Assembly (NCBI RefSeq): GCF_024181725.1
Contig: NZ_CP028908.1
Coordinates: forward strand, 1,922,001-1,986,000
Source: Bradyrhizobium sp. WD16
GTDB taxonomy: Bacteria > Pseudomonadota > Alphaproteobacteria > Rhizobiales > Xanthobacteraceae
Direction of reading: 5' to 3'
DNA: 64,000 nt
Part shown: positions 1 to 10,953 of the stretch, piece after piece
Layout of the letters: the number at the start of each line of letters is the position of its first letter
How positions within the stretch are numbered: the first letter of the stretch is position 1
Made by a program: the position numbers and the translations under genes
Notes under the pieces: model-generated
What the model saw: the letters and a program-made list of their open reading frames with translations, nothing else
Database searches by the model: none
Told to the model about the DNA's origin: nothing

Positions 1-40
1 TGCCCATCCCGATCGAACCGGTCAACCCGAGCAGCAGCAT
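1..40 (-). CDS. coaE: Dephospho-CoA kinase, N-terminal fragment cut by the window edge
   Basis: Reading leftward from an ATG at 40 gives MLLLGLTGSIGMG, which is the start of a P-loop kinase of the CoaE type (family motif GLTGSIGxGKS). CoaE phosphorylates dephospho-CoA in the last step of coenzyme A synthesis. Only 13 codons are in the window, so the call rests on this one motif. It begins 10 bases after the maf stop codon on the same strand, which suggests co-transcription with maf and ppsR. Confidence 0.6.
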   Translation of the reverse strand, partial: MLLLGLTGSIGMG

Positions 41-50
41 TCCCGATCCT

Positions 51-659
51 CTAAAAGGCCAGAAGCCCTGCGCCGCGCAAATACGCAAACAATGGCAGCA
101 GGGGCAGGCCGAGAACCGTGAAGTGATCGCCCTCGACCCGATCGAACAGATGCACGCCGAGGCCTTCGAGCTGATAGGCGCCGACACTGGTGCAGACGAC
201 GTCGCCGGCAGTATCGAGATAAGCGGCAATCGCGGCTTCGCTCAGCGGCCGCATGGCGAGACGCGCCACGGCTACGTGGGAAAAACGCACTTCGTCATTG
301 ATGACCACCGCCACCGCCGAATGCAATTCGTGCACGGCACCGGCCAGTGCGGCGAGCTGCTCGGCTGCCTGGTCGCGATTCTTCGGCTTGCTGAACCGAC
401 GGGATCCGAGCGCCAGGGTCTGGTCGGCGCCGATCACGATCCGGCCGGGATGGCGAGCAGCGACCGCAAGGGCCTTTTCCTTTGCCAGCAGGGACGCGAC
501 CTCCCCCGGTGCGGATACAGCCGCGCCGTTTTCCACCGCACGCTCGTCGATATCGGCCGGAATCACCTCGAACGGAATGCCGGCATGATGCAGCAGGGTC
601 TGGCGAGAACGGCTGCTCGAGGCGAGGATCGGTGGCCTTTCACCATACCACAAGGTCAT
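51..659 (-). CDS. maf: Maf family nucleoside triphosphate pyrophosphatase
   Basis: 202 residues. Maf proteins are cytoplasmic pyrophosphatases that hydrolyse non-canonical or surplus nucleoside triphosphates (dTTP, UTP or modified forms by subfamily). The N-terminal ILASSSRSR segment corresponds to the family LASxSPRR loop. The GADQTLALGSRRFSKP segment corresponds to the GADTxV...GKP active-site region. The frame is open further upstream, but ATG 659 is chosen because it gives MTLWYGERPPILASSS, the expected N-terminus, and lies 4 bases after the ppsR stop. The SPRR and GADT motifs are slightly divergent (SRSR, GADQ), so substrate preference cannot be inferred. It sits between ppsR and coaE in one minus-strand operon. 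Confidence 0.85.
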   Translation of the reverse strand: MTLWYGERPPILASSSRSRQTLLHHAGIPFEVIPADIDERAVENGAAVSAPGEVASLLAKEKALAVAARHPGRIVIGADQTLALGSRRFSKPKNRDQAAEQLAALAGAVHELHSAVAVVINDEVRFSHVAVARLAMRPLSEAAIAAYLDTAGDVVCTSVGAYQLEGLGVHLFDRVEGDHFTVLGLPLLPLFAYLRGAGLLAF

Positions 660-663
660 CGTT

Positions 664-1500
664 TCAGCCCCGTTGCCGCTGGCGGTCGGCCAGCAGCTTG
701 AGGATCGCCGCGGCGGTTTCCTCGATCGATCGGCGCGTGACGTCGAGCAGCGCCCAATTGTGCCTGGCACTGAGGCGACGGGAAAACAGCACTTCCTCGG
801 CGACAGCCTGACGATCGGTATAGACGGCATCGTCGGTGTGGGCGCCAAGGCCCAGGAGACGGTTCTGGCGGATCTGGATCAGGCGCTCCGGCGAGGCGTG
901 GAGACTGACGACCAGCGGCTTGTTCAGGTTTTCGAGCTGGTAGGGAATCGGGATACCCGGGACCAGCGGTACATTGGCGGTGCGCACACCGCGATTGGCG
1001 AGATAGATCGAGGTCGGCGTCTTCGAGGTGCGGGAGACGCCGACCAGTACCACATCGGCCTCTTCCAGGCCTTCAACGTGCTGCCCGTCGTCATGCATCA
1101 TGGTGTAATTGAGGGCGTCGATCCGCTTGAAATATTCCGCATTGAGCGTGTGCTGGGCGCCGACCCGATGGGCCGTGGCGGTGCCGAGATAGGCTTGGAA
1201 CAGCTGAAGCACCGGCCCGATGATCGACAAGCTCGGAATATTCATGTCCTTGCACTTGGTCTCGAGCCGCGACACCAGGTCTTCCTCGAGCAGCGTGAAC
1301 AGCACGATGCCGGGGGATTCCTCGATCTCCGCCAACACGCGATCGAGTTGCTTCTGGCTCCGCACCAGCGGATAGACGTGCTCGACGGGGGTGACATGGG
1401 AGTATTGTGCAGCCACCGCGCGCGCCACCGTGATCAGCGTCTCGCCGGTGGAATCGGACACCATATGAAGGTGAAAATAACTGCCGGTCGCGGGCGGCAT
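664..1500 (-). CDS. ppsR: Pyruvate,phosphate dikinase / PEP synthase regulatory protein (DUF299 kinase-phosphorylase)
   Basis: 278 residues, normal for the family. These are bifunctional ADP-dependent serine/threonine kinases and Pi-dependent phosphorylases that switch pyruvate phosphate dikinase or PEP synthase off and on, controlling flux into gluconeogenesis. The N-terminal [12 protein letters not shown] motif and the central P-loop-like [11 protein letters not shown] motif (near residue 153) are the diagnostic segments. The gene starts directly beside the putative replication origin and leads a minus-strand run with maf and coaE. Whether the target is PPDK or PEP synthase cannot be told from this window. 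Confidence 0.9.
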   Translation of the reverse strand: MPPATGSYFHLHMVSDSTGETLITVARAVAAQYSHVTPVEHVYPLVRSQKQLDRVLAEIEESPGIVLFTLLEEDLVSRLETKCKDMNIPSLSIIGPVLQLFQAYLGTATAHRVGAQHTLNAEYFKRIDALNYTMMHDDGQHVEGLEEADVVLVGVSRTSKTPTSIYLANRGVRTANVPLVPGIPIPYQLENLNKPLVVSLHASPERLIQIRQNRLLGLGAHTDDAVYTDRQAVAEEVLFSRRLSARHNWALLDVTRRSIEETAAAILKLLADRQRQRG

Positions 1501-1868
1501 CAGGCCGGATATCCTGTGGATCGCTGTGGAGTTTCGGCGGGGGATTCGGTCAAGCGCGGCTGGCCTCGGGAAAAGGGCGGTTTTGCTTCACAGGGCTCAA
1601 TATGGGAGAAGGCCCGCGAACAGGGCCGATGATAGTGGGGTCATGTGGATTTGTCTCTTGATAATCAGGCCCCAGGACGGAGCCAAGCCCCTCAAGTCAT
1701 GAGACTTTCTTTCCACCGCGCAACGGGGGCGGATGCCGGGCATAAAGTCTGGCGATGTGGACGGGGGATGGAGAAGGAGTCGACGCCGTTGCGTGAGTCC
1801 AATCCACCGTCACATAACTACTAACTAGAATCTTAAAGAATGGTTTAAGAGAAGACTGGTCAGGTGCG
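1501..1868. other. Candidate chromosomal replication origin (oriC) between ppsR and hemE
   Basis: This 368-bp gap has no convincing gene. On the plus strand it has four TGTGGA words (starting at 1515, 1525, 1644 and 1756), each the core of a reverse DnaA box (TGTGGATAA) with two or more mismatches. There are four GANTC sites (1543, 1777, 1795, 1828), three of them within 56 bp. The right end (about 1810-1855) is AT-rich, with a TTAA-N8-TTAA pair at 1833-1848, one base off CtrA spacing (TTAA-N7-TTAA). In Caulobacter and relatives oriC lies beside hemE, and parS/parAB are about 9 kb away here. The sequence words are direct observation; origin function is inference. Confidence 0.5.
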
Positions 1869-2903
1869 ATGACGGTGAAGAACTCGATCCTGGATGTGCT
1901 CGACGGCAAGCCGGCCGAGGTACCTCCCGTCTGGATGATGCGTCAGGCCGGTCGCTATCTGCCGGAATACCGCGAGCTGCGTGCGAAGGCCGGATCGTTT
2001 CTCGAGCTGTGCTTCACGCCGGAGATGGCAACGGAAGTGACGTTGCAGCCGGTGCGGCGGTTCGGCTTCGATGCTGCCATCCTGTTTTCCGACATTCTCG
2101 TCATTCCCCATGCCCTCGGTCAGACCGTGCGTTTCGAGGCAGGCGAGGGACCGCGGCTCGAACCTCTCGGCGATGCGGCAGCCATCGATCGGCTGCCGGA
2201 GGCAGTCGATGACGATGTGCTGTCGCCGGTGTACGAGACCGTGCGGCGGGCGAAGGCAGCGCTCGATCCGAAAGTCGCGCTGCTCGGTTTCTGCGGAGCC
2301 CCCTGGACGGTGGCAACCTACATGGTCGCTGGCCACGGCACGCCCGACCAGGCGCCGGCGCGTCTGTTGGCCTATCGTGAGCCCGAGGTGTTTCAGCGCT
2401 TGATCGACCGTCTCGTCACCTGCTCGATCACCTATCTCCACAACCAGATCCGGGCCGGCGCCGATGCGGTGCAGCTGTTCGACACCTGGGCGGGCGTGCT
2501 GCCGCCGGAGGAGTTCCGGCGCTGGTGCCTCGAGCCGGCGGCGCGTATCGCCGAGGGCCTGCGCCGTCTGGTTCCCGGTGCCCGCATCATCGGATTTCCT
2601 CGCGGTGCCGGTGCCGGTCTGGCCGATTACGTGGCGCAGGTGCCGGTCAATGCAGTGAGTGTCGACTGGGCGGTGGACAGAACCGTCATTCGCGAGCGGA
2701 TCCAGCCGAAGGTGGCCATCCAGGGCAATCTCGATCCTCTCGCCCTGCTTGCTGGTGGTGATGCGCTCGATCGCAGCGTCGATGCGGTCCTCGAGGCATT
2801 TTCGGCTGGCCGTTTCATCTTCAATCTCGGCCACGGCATTCTGCCGGAAACCCCGCTGGCGCATGTCGAGCGGATGCTGGCGCGGGTGCGGGCGCTGGGC
2901 TAA
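1869..2903 (+). CDS. hemE: Uroporphyrinogen decarboxylase
   Basis: 344 residues, full length. HemE decarboxylates the four acetate side chains of uroporphyrinogen III to give coproporphyrinogen III in haem, chlorophyll and cobalamin-branch synthesis; it is cytosolic and cofactor-free. The N-terminal signature [17 protein letters not shown] (residues 19-35), including the catalytic arginines, is intact. The internal [12 protein letters not shown] and the C-terminal [12 protein letters not shown] segments are also characteristic. ATG 1869 follows the AT-rich tract of the candidate origin. hemJ follows 52 bp downstream, so two haem genes are probably co-transcribed. Confidence 0.96.
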   Translation: MTVKNSILDVLDGKPAEVPPVWMMRQAGRYLPEYRELRAKAGSFLELCFTPEMATEVTLQPVRRFGFDAAILFSDILVIPHALGQTVRFEAGEGPRLEPLGDAAAIDRLPEAVDDDVLSPVYETVRRAKAALDPKVALLGFCGAPWTVATYMVAGHGTPDQAPARLLAYREPEVFQRLIDRLVTCSITYLHNQIRAGADAVQLFDTWAGVLPPEEFRRWCLEPAARIAEGLRRLVPGARIIGFPRGAGAGLADYVAQVPVNAVSVDWAVDRTVIRERIQPKVAIQGNLDPLALLAGGDALDRSVDAVLEAFSAGRFIFNLGHGILPETPLAHVERMLARVRALG

Positions 2904-2955
2904 TAGAACCCGTGCTTCATCCCGCCGTCCGCTAAATCCATCCAAGAAAATCCCG

Positions 2956-3378
2956 ATGTACGAATGGCTGAAGGCCCTGCACGTCATTGCCGTCATCGCC
3001 TGGATGGCGGGAATGCTGTATCTGCCGCGGCTGTTCGTCTATCACTGCGAGGCGCCGGTCGGCTCCAAGCAGTCGGAAACCTTCAAGGTGATGGAGCAGC
3101 GGCTGCTCAAGGTGATCATCAATCCGGCGATGATCGTGACCTGGGTGGTCGGGCTGTACCTCGCCTGGGCGGGGCGCTGGTATGGAGCCGGCTGGTTCCA
3201 TGTGAAATTCGTGCTGGTCGTGCTGATGTCGGCCGTGCACGGCTACTACGCCTCGCGGGTCCGCGATTTCGCCCTCGACCGGAATACCAGATCTCAAAAA
3301 TTATACCGCGTTATCAATGAGATACCTACTTTTCTAATGATTGGAATCGTGATCATGGTGATCGTGAAGCCGTTCTGA
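2956..3378 (+). CDS. hemJ: HemJ-type protoporphyrinogen IX oxidase (membrane protein)
   Basis: 140 residues. HemJ is the oxygen-independent, membrane-embedded protoporphyrinogen oxidase of many alphaproteobacteria and cyanobacteria, converting protoporphyrinogen IX to protoporphyrin IX. The N-terminal WLKALHVIAVIAWMAGMLYLPRL helix carries the conserved histidine. Three further hydrophobic stretches follow, ending in a C-terminal helix LMIGIVIMVIVKPF. ATG 2956 gives the expected MYEWLKALH start. It lies just after hemE, completing two non-adjacent steps of the same pathway. A short GC hairpin follows the stop. Confidence 0.9.
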   Translation: MYEWLKALHVIAVIAWMAGMLYLPRLFVYHCEAPVGSKQSETFKVMEQRLLKVIINPAMIVTWVVGLYLAWAGRWYGAGWFHVKFVLVVLMSAVHGYYASRVRDFALDRNTRSQKLYRVINEIPTFLMIGIVIMVIVKPF

Positions 3379-3384
3379 GGCAAT

Positions 3385-3401
3385 CCCCGCTCTTTGCGGG
3401 G
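3385..3401 (+). terminator. Short GC hairpin after hemJ
   Basis: CCCCGC-TCTTT-GCGGGG, a perfect 6-bp stem seven bases after the hemJ stop codon. There is no T-run behind it, so it may be a weak terminator or an RNA 3'-end stabiliser. Confidence 0.35.
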
Positions 3402-3425
3402 GCAGCTGCTGCCGCGCAAAGCGCC

Positions 3426-3454
3426 TTGCGGAACTAAAATCGGTTTTCTATATT
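3426..3454 (+). promoter_or_regulatory. Sigma70-type promoter candidate for rho
   Basis: TTGCGG (3426-3431), a 17-base spacer, then TATATT (3449-3454), in a locally AT-rich stretch upstream of rho. It would leave a leader of roughly 200 bases before ATG 3663. Rho leaders are often long because of autoregulation by attenuation; that is family knowledge, and nothing specific is visible here. Confidence 0.45.
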
Positions 3455-3662
3455 TTGGCTATCCCACCCAAACGCAGGCGGATGTGGTCGTGATCCGGTC
3501 GGTCCATAAACCGGCCGCCGCATCAGGTTCCAGGCCCTCGACGGTCCCCATCTTCAAACCTGGCTGCCAAGACCTGCGGATTTTCCGTTTCGTGTTCTGA
3601 TCCGCACGTCGTCACACCCCCCAATCGCCAGCCTCCCCTTGCTCTCCACAGGACCAATCCCA

Positions 3663-4928
3663 ATGCGGGAAATGAAACTACAGGACCTCAAGTCCAAGAC
3701 TCCAGGCGAACTCGTGTCCTTTGCGGAAGAGCTCGGAGTCGAGAATGCCAGCACCATGCGCAAGCAGGAGCTGATGTTCGCCATTCTCAAGCAGCTCGCC
3801 ATCCAGGAAATCGATATCATCGGCGAAGGCGTCGTCGAGGTGCTGCCCGACGGCTTCGGCTTCCTGCGCTCGCCCGACGCCAATTACCTGCCGGGCCCGG
3901 ACGATATCTATGTCTCGCCGTCGCAGATCCGCCGCTTCGGCCTGCGCACCGGCGATACCATCGAGGGCCATATTCGTTCGCCGAAGGAAGGCGAGCGCTA
4001 TTTCGCCCTGCTCAAGGTCAATACCCTGAACTTCGAGGATCCGGAGAGGGCGCGGCACAAGGTCAATTTCGACAACCTGACGCCGTTGTTCCCGGACGAG
4101 CGCTTCCGTCTCGAACTCGAGGATCCGACCCGCAAGGATCTCTCCGCCCGGGTCATCGACATCGTCGCGCCGATCGGCAAGGGCCAGCGCGCACTGATCG
4201 TGGCGCCGCCGCGCACGGGTAAGACCGTGCTGATGCAGAACATCGCTCATTCGATCACGGCCAATCATCCGGAATGCTACCTGATCGTGCTGCTGATCGA
4301 CGAGCGTCCGGAAGAAGTCACCGACATGCAGCGCTCGGTGAAAGGCGAGGTGGTGTCCTCGACCTTCGACGAGCCGGCGGTGCGTCACGTTCAGGTCGCC
4401 GAAATGGTGATCGAAAAGGCCAAGCGTCTCGTCGAGCATGGCCGCGACGTCGTCATCCTGCTGGATTCGATCACCCGTCTCGGCCGCGCCTACAACACCG
4501 TGGTGCCGTCCTCGGGCAAGGTGCTGACCGGCGGTGTCGATGCCAACGCGTTGCAGCGACCCAAGCGCTTCTTCGGTGCCGCGCGCAACATCGAGGAAGG
4601 CGGCTCGCTGACGATCATCGCCACGGCGCTGGTCGATACCGGAAGCCGCATGGACGAAGTGATCTTCGAAGAGTTCAAGGGCACCGGCAACTCCGAGCTG
4701 ATCCTCGACCGCAAGGTGTCCGACAAGCGCACCTTCCCGGCGATCGACATCACGCGCTCCGGCACTCGCAAGGAAGAACTGCTCACCGATCCGCAGCAGC
4801 TCAAGAAGATGTATGTGCTGCGGCGCATCCTCAATCCGATGGGCACGATGGACGCCATCGACTTCCTGCTCGACAAGCTGCGCAACACCAAGAACAACGC
4901 CGAGTTCTTCGAGTCGATGAACACCTGA
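3663..4928 (+). CDS. rho: Transcription termination factor Rho
   Basis: 421 residues, typical length. Rho is a hexameric RNA-dependent ATPase and helicase that ends transcription at rho-dependent sites. An N-terminal helical Rho-N domain ([17 protein letters not shown]) comes first. A cold-shock-like RNA-binding domain follows ([20 protein letters not shown]). The RecA-like core has Walker A APPRTGKT, Walker [12 protein letters not shown], and the Q/R-loop region [23 protein letters not shown] 3663 is preferred over an upstream TTG in the same frame because it gives the canonical N-terminus. The gene ends in a strong intrinsic terminator, behind which a group II intron has inserted. Confidence 0.97.
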   Translation: MREMKLQDLKSKTPGELVSFAEELGVENASTMRKQELMFAILKQLAIQEIDIIGEGVVEVLPDGFGFLRSPDANYLPGPDDIYVSPSQIRRFGLRTGDTIEGHIRSPKEGERYFALLKVNTLNFEDPERARHKVNFDNLTPLFPDERFRLELEDPTRKDLSARVIDIVAPIGKGQRALIVAPPRTGKTVLMQNIAHSITANHPECYLIVLLIDERPEEVTDMQRSVKGEVVSSTFDEPAVRHVQVAEMVIEKAKRLVEHGRDVVILLDSITRLGRAYNTVVPSSGKVLTGGVDANALQRPKRFFGAARNIEEGGSLTIIATALVDTGSRMDEVIFEEFKGTGNSELILDRKVSDKRTFPAIDITRSGTRKEELLTDPQQLKKMYVLRRILNPMGTMDAIDFLLDKLRNTKNNAEFFESMNT

Positions 4929-4955
4929 TCGCGCCTCGTCGCGGTCTCGGATGAC

Positions 4956-4988
4956 AAGCCGGTGTGCAGCGATGCACGCCGGCTTTTT
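4956..4988 (+). terminator. Rho-independent terminator of rho
   Basis: Stem AAGCCGGTGTGCA / TGCACGCCGGCTT with a GCGA loop and a TTTTT run (4984-4988). There is one G-T pair in an otherwise perfect stem. A group II intron begins four bases after the T-run. Confidence 0.9.
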
Positions 4989-4992
4989 GCTG

Positions 4993-6838
4993 GTGCGCCC
5001 AGCATGGGCGCCCTCTTATGGGTGCAAGTCCCATCGTGAGTTGATCACAACGAGCGAAGCGAAGCGCAACCGCATGAGGGCGACCGAGTGTGGGGAGGAA
5101 GCGTGGAGCGAAGCTGCGGGCCGATGAATAAGAAGCGGATAGAAGGCGTTGCCGACCAGGGCGAGCGGGCCAGTAATCGCGAAGCTCTCGTGATCAAGGG
5201 GAAGCGGCGTAGATCCGGCGGTCGTGCAGTGAAGGAGTGCGTTCTTACCTGGGGAGGTCTCGCCTCATGCCCGAAAGGGCGACGGTGTCGAGCCGGAGCG
5301 AGAAGTCAGCCGAGGTCGTAGTAGCCGGTGGGAAGGCTGCGAAGCCGTCCCGCAGGCGAAGGGCCGAACGAGAGGGAGTGTTCGAGGCCATGTCGATGTG
5401 GCGAGCATTGCATCAGATGCCTGCGCAAGCAGGGCGGTCCGGGGTAGGACGCGGTGAAGCCGCGTGTGGCTCGGGCAGCGATGAAGCTCGTCGCCCGCGG
5501 CATGAACCGAAGGGCACAGGGTCGGCGCTGCTTTTGGCGGCTCTGGCGAGAGAGAACCTGCAACGGGCGTGGAAGCGGGTGCGGGCCAACAAAGGCGTAG
5601 CCGGTGTGGACGGTCTGGACATTGACCAGACCGCCGCGCAGCTGCGTACGGCGTGGCCGGCGATCCGCGAGCAACTGTTGTCGGGGGCGTACCGGCCCAG
5701 TCCGGTGCGACGGGTGGCGATCCCCAAGCCCGAGGGCGGCGAGCGTGAGCTCGGCATCCCGACGGTGACGGATCGTCTGATCCAGCAGGCGCTGCTGCAA
5801 GTGCTGCAGCCCATTCTTGATCCGACCTTCAGCGAGCACAGCTACGGCTTCCGGCCGGGCCGAAGCGCGCATGACGCCGTCCTTGCGGCGCAGTCATACG
5901 TGCAATCGGGCCGCCGGATCGTGGTGGACGTCGACCTGGAAAAGTTCTTTGACCGGGTCGATCACGACATCCTCATCGACCGCCTTCAGAAACGGATCGG
6001 GGACACCGGGGTCATCCGGCTGATCCGGGCGTATCTGAACAGCGGGATCATGGGCGATGGCGTGGTCCGGAAGCGAACGATGGGGACGCCGCAAGGCGGG
6101 CCGCTATCGCCGCTGCTGGCCAACGTTCTGCTCGATGAAGTGGACAAGGCGCTGGAACGTCGGGGCCATTGCTTCGTGCGCTACGCCGACGATGCGAACG
6201 TCTACGTTCGCAGCCGCCGGGCGGGTGACCGGGTGATGGCGCTGCTTCGGCGGCTCTACGGCAAGCTGCACTTGACGGTCAACGAGACCAAAAGCACAGT
6301 GGCCAGCGTGTTTGGTCGCAAGTTCCTGGGCTACAGCCTTTGGGTAGCCCCGGGCGGCGTGATCAAACGCAAGGTCGCCGACAAGCCGCTGAGGACGTTC
6401 AAGCAGCGCATCCGGCAACTGACCTGCCGCAGTGGCGGGCGCAGCATGCAGGATGTGGTGGATCGTCTGCGGCCCTATGTCCTGGGTTGGAAGGCGTACT
6501 TCCGGCTGGCGCAAACCCCACGGGTCTGGCGAGAGCTGGACCAGTGGCTGCGTCACCGGCTGCGCGCCATCCAGCTCAAGCAGTGGAAGCGCGGTACGAC
6601 CATGCACAGGGAACTGCTGGCGCTGGGAGCCAAGCCTGACGTTGCACGGCAGGTGGCGGCCAACAGCCGTCGCTGGTGGCGCAACAGCGGCATGCTCCTC
6701 AACGCCGTGCTAACCCTGAACTGGTCGGACCGGTTGGGACTGCCCCGTCTCTCATGACCTCAACTTCTCGAACCGCCCGGTGCGGACCCGCATGCCGGGT
6801 GGTGTGGCAGGGGAGCGACCCAAAAGGTCGCCCCCTAT
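4993..6838 (+). mobile_element. Group II intron with reverse transcriptase/maturase ORF
   Basis: The 5' end GTGCGCCCAGC fits the group II start consensus GUGYG. The 3' end has a domain V-like hairpin at about 6768-6806 (GAACCGCCCGGTGCGGACCC and complementary strand) followed by a domain VI-like stem (GGGAGCGACC...GGTCGCCCCCTAT). The terminal TAT at 6836-6838 fits the YAY end. About 240 bases of structured RNA (domains I-III) precede the ORF. The total of about 1.85 kb is normal for an ORF-bearing intron. Insertion directly behind an intrinsic terminator is the habit of class C introns; the exact class is not settled here. It looks intact. Confidence 0.85.
5237..6757 (+). CDS. ltrA: Group II intron-encoded reverse transcriptase/maturase
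   Basis: 506 residues by the longest frame; the true start may be later, e.g. ATG 5390, since conserved sequence begins near residue 95 (LLAALARENLQRAWKRVRANKG). RT motifs are in order: RVAIPKPEGGERELGIP, YGFRPGRSAHDAV, DVDLEKFFDRVDHD, GTPQGGPLSPLLANVLLDE and the catalytic YADD (residues 316-319). Maturase domain X follows, ending in RRWWRNSGMLLN...LGLPRLS. No HNH endonuclease domain is visible, which fits target use at hairpins or replication forks. The protein would help splicing and reverse transcription of its own intron. All catalytic residues are present, so it may be active. Confidence 0.93.
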   Translation: MRSYLGRSRLMPERATVSSRSEKSAEVVVAGGKAAKPSRRRRAEREGVFEAMSMWRALHQMPAQAGRSGVGRGEAACGSGSDEARRPRHEPKGTGSALLLAALARENLQRAWKRVRANKGVAGVDGLDIDQTAAQLRTAWPAIREQLLSGAYRPSPVRRVAIPKPEGGERELGIPTVTDRLIQQALLQVLQPILDPTFSEHSYGFRPGRSAHDAVLAAQSYVQSGRRIVVDVDLEKFFDRVDHDILIDRLQKRIGDTGVIRLIRAYLNSGIMGDGVVRKRTMGTPQGGPLSPLLANVLLDEVDKALERRGHCFVRYADDANVYVRSRRAGDRVMALLRRLYGKLHLTVNETKSTVASVFGRKFLGYSLWVAPGGVIKRKVADKPLRTFKQRIRQLTCRSGGRSMQDVVDRLRPYVLGWKAYFRLAQTPRVWRELDQWLRHRLRAIQLKQWKRGTTMHRELLALGAKPDVARQVAANSRRWWRNSGMLLNAVLTLNWSDRLGLPRLS

Positions 6839-7092
6839 GCCGATGAAGATAGCGTTCGCCGTGATCTCCATAGACGTCTTTCGATGACGTGTGTGGTGCC
6901 GACTGCGTCGCAGCATATTCTGCTGTCGCCCTCCACGAAAGTGGAGGGCCCAGTACGGCGTGACGTCGCGATGGGCGCGCGGCAGCTGACGCAGTGCCCT
7001 TCATCGGCCTCCCGGCGTACTGGGTCGCCCGATCAAGTCGGGCGACGACGGCTGTGGGTGGGCAGCGTGGGGCCGACGAGAAGCCGGACGGT
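6839..7092. repeat. Intergenic region with two REP-like hairpins
   Basis: There is no gene between the intron 3' end and the convergent DUF255 gene. Two perfect 9-bp-stem hairpins are present: GCCCTCCAC-GAAA-GTGGAGGGC (6928-6949) and GTCGCCCGA-TCAAG-TCGGGCGAC (7024-7046). From memory, the second resembles intergenic palindromes common in Bradyrhizobium and Rhodopseudomonas; this was not searched. Either could end convergent transcripts, but neither has a T-run. Confidence 0.5.
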
Positions 7093-9135
<2,043 letters not shown>

Positions 9136-9260
9136 GAGTTTCGTCCTTTATGCTGCAGTGCAACATATTCGCGAGTTTGAGCTGTTTGCATCGCACAATT
9201 GCAGCTTGACTTGCCGAACTGTCGTGCTCCTGACAGATAGGCCCCATGAAGGCGAGGGCA

Positions 9261-10577
9261 ATGCACAGCACGGGCCAGACGATCTTTGCGTTGTCGTCCG
9301 GTCGGCCGCCGGCGGCGATTGCGGTCGTTCGCCTTTCGGGACCGCGCGCTGCCATGGCGGTCGAAAGTCTGGCCGGCGGACTTCCGCCGGCGCGGGCCGC
9401 GCAACGGGTGATGTTGCGTGATCGGCACGGTCAAGCCATCGACGACGCGCTCGCCTTATGGTTCCCGGCGCCGCGGAGCGCCACCGGCGAGGATGTTGCC
9501 GAGTTCCACATCCATGGCGGCCGGGCGGTGCTGGAGGCGCTGCTCGGTGCCCTCTCGGCGATAGAGGGGCTGCGGCCGGCGGAACCGGGCGAGTTCACCC
9601 GCCGCGCGTTCGAGAACGGCAAGATCGACCTGACTGCGGCCGAAGGCATCGACGATCTGATCCACGCCGATACGGATCGGCAGCGTCGCCAGGCCCTGCG
9701 GCAGATGCAGGGGGTATTGGGCGAGCAGGCCGAAGCCTGGCGGAAGCGGATCATCGACGCCATGGCATTGGTGACCGCCGCCATCGACTTCGCCGACGAG
9801 GCGGATGTGCCTGCGGGCCTGTTGGATCAGGCCCTCGATGAAGCCGCGGCTTTGCGGGCGGAGATTATCGGGGTTCTGGCCAGCTCTCGCCACGGCGAGC
9901 GGCTGCGCGAAGGCCTGGTGGTGGCGATTGCTGGCCCGCCCAATGCCGGCAAATCCACCTTGCTCAACCGACTGGCGCGCCGCGAGGCCGCGATCGTTTC
10001 GCCCTATGCCGGCACGACCCGTGATGTCATCGAGGTCCATCTCGATCTCGACGGCTATCCGCTGACCCTGCTCGACACGGCAGGCTTGCGCGACACTGAG
10101 GACCCGGTGGAGCAGGAGGGGATCAGGCGGGCGCGGCATCGGGCGGAGGCCGCTGACCTAGTCCTCTGGCTGACCGACCGGGGAGAGCCGCCGCCGGACT
10201 TCCCGGCGCCGGTCTGGGTCGTCGAGACCAAGAGCGATGCGGACAGCCCGCCGAGCGCGGGAAAAGCGGCGCGCCGTTTTCGGATCTCGGCCCTGGGGGG
10301 CGAGGGGGTCGAGGACCTCAGCGTCGCCCTGGCCCGTTTCGCCGAGGACGCCTTAGGGGCGACCGAAAGCGCCTTGATCACCCGGACCCGCCATCGCCAG
10401 CTGCTGAAAGCGACCGTCGAGGCGCTCGGGGCCGCTGCCGTGGTGGGCGACCAGGGCGAGGAGCTGGTCGCAGAGGAACTGCGGCGTGCGGCCGACGCCC
10501 TTGGTCGGCTGACCGGGCGGATCGACGTCGAGGACATCCTCGATGTCATCTTCCGGGAGTTCTGCATCGGCAAATAG
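9261..10577 (+). CDS. mnmE: tRNA modification GTPase MnmE (TrmE)
   Basis: 438 residues. With MnmG it installs the carboxymethylaminomethyl group on U34 of certain tRNAs. An N-terminal folate-binding domain starts at [23 protein letters not shown] helical domain follows, with an inserted G domain: G1 [10 protein letters not shown]2 around the TTRDV threonines, G3 DTAGLR, and VVETKSD in place of NKxD. The C-terminal FCIGK carries the conserved cysteine. ATG 9261 is preferred to ATG 9246 because it gives MHSTGQTIF and has AAGGCGAGGG upstream as a ribosome-binding site. The G4 loop reads TKSD, not NKxD, which is a conservative change. Confidence 0.95.
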   Translation: MHSTGQTIFALSSGRPPAAIAVVRLSGPRAAMAVESLAGGLPPARAAQRVMLRDRHGQAIDDALALWFPAPRSATGEDVAEFHIHGGRAVLEALLGALSAIEGLRPAEPGEFTRRAFENGKIDLTAAEGIDDLIHADTDRQRRQALRQMQGVLGEQAEAWRKRIIDAMALVTAAIDFADEADVPAGLLDQALDEAAALRAEIIGVLASSRHGERLREGLVVAIAGPPNAGKSTLLNRLARREAAIVSPYAGTTRDVIEVHLDLDGYPLTLLDTAGLRDTEDPVEQEGIRRARHRAEAADLVLWLTDRGEPPPDFPAPVWVVETKSDADSPPSAGKAARRFRISALGGEGVEDLSVALARFAEDALGATESALITRTRHRQLLKATVEALGAAAVVGDQGEELVAEELRRAADALGRLTGRIDVEDILDVIFREFCIGK

Positions 10578-10578
10578 C

Positions 10579-10594
10579 TGTTTCACGTGAAACA
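10579..10594. promoter_or_regulatory. parS centromere site 1
   Basis: TGTTTCACGTGAAACA, a perfect 16-bp match to the universal bacterial parS palindrome, one base after the mnmE stop. It is a ParB loading site. Two more lie within 75 bp, and parAB is 3 kb downstream. Confidence 0.95.
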
Positions 10595-10611
10595 ACGGTA
10601 GCGGCTAGGGG

Positions 10612-10627
10612 TGTTTCACGTGAAACA
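10612..10627. promoter_or_regulatory. parS centromere site 2
   Basis: TGTTTCACGTGAAACA, again a perfect palindrome, starting 33 bp after the start of site 1 (about three helical turns). Confidence 0.95.
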
Positions 10628-10650
10628 GGATAGTGGTTCCGTTGTTCCGC

Positions 10651-10666
10651 CGTTTCACGTGAAACA
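10651..10666. promoter_or_regulatory. parS centromere site 3
   Basis: CGTTTCACGTGAAACA, differing from consensus only at the outermost base. It starts 39 bp after the start of site 2. The hairpin array begins 8 bp later. Confidence 0.9.
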
Positions 10667-10673
10667 TCCGCCG

Positions 10674-10906
10674 AGTGTCCCGTCTCCGAATTACCTCTTC
10701 GTTTGCCTCACCCTCGCACGGTCATTCGGAGACGGGACACTAGTGTGGTGGATCTGACGCTCGTTTCAGTATTGCAGCGAGTTCTTCGAACGAGCGCCAG
10801 ATCCAAAACCACACTAGAATCATAATGATGCTAGTGTCCCCTTGTTTCCAACGTTCGTATGACCGCCTGCTGCAATGGGATACGAACGTTGGAAACAGGA
10901 CACTAG
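10674..10906. repeat. CTAG-bounded hairpin array, units D-A-B
   Basis: Three palindromic units. Unit D (10674-10743) pairs GTCCCGTCTCCGAAT with ATTCGGAGACGGGAC and lacks the first three bases of its left CTAG. Unit A (10740-10817) pairs GGATCTGACGCTCGT with ACGAGCGCCAGATCC. Unit B (10831-10906) pairs GTTTCCAACGTTCGTAT with its complement. D and A share one CTAG; A and B are separated by 13 nt. Unit ends are CTAGTGT/ACACTAG. No ORF is present. The array fills the space between the parS cluster and mnmG and must be transcribed or crossed by any mnmE-mnmG readthrough. Confidence 0.9.
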
Positions 10907-10953
10907 CTGAATCTCTGTCCAGAGGTCTTCCAGGTTTCGTTAGCGCGGGTTAG

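Noticed and set aside
1860-2996. A 378-residue minus-strand open frame opposite hemE
   Set aside because: hemE has all family signatures on the plus strand; the antisense frame has shadow composition.
5237-6757. Retron or diversity-generating reverse transcriptase
   Set aside because: Maturase domain X and group II intron RNA ends (GTGCG start, domain V/VI hairpins, TAT end) surround it; no variable-repeat or msr/msd-like region.
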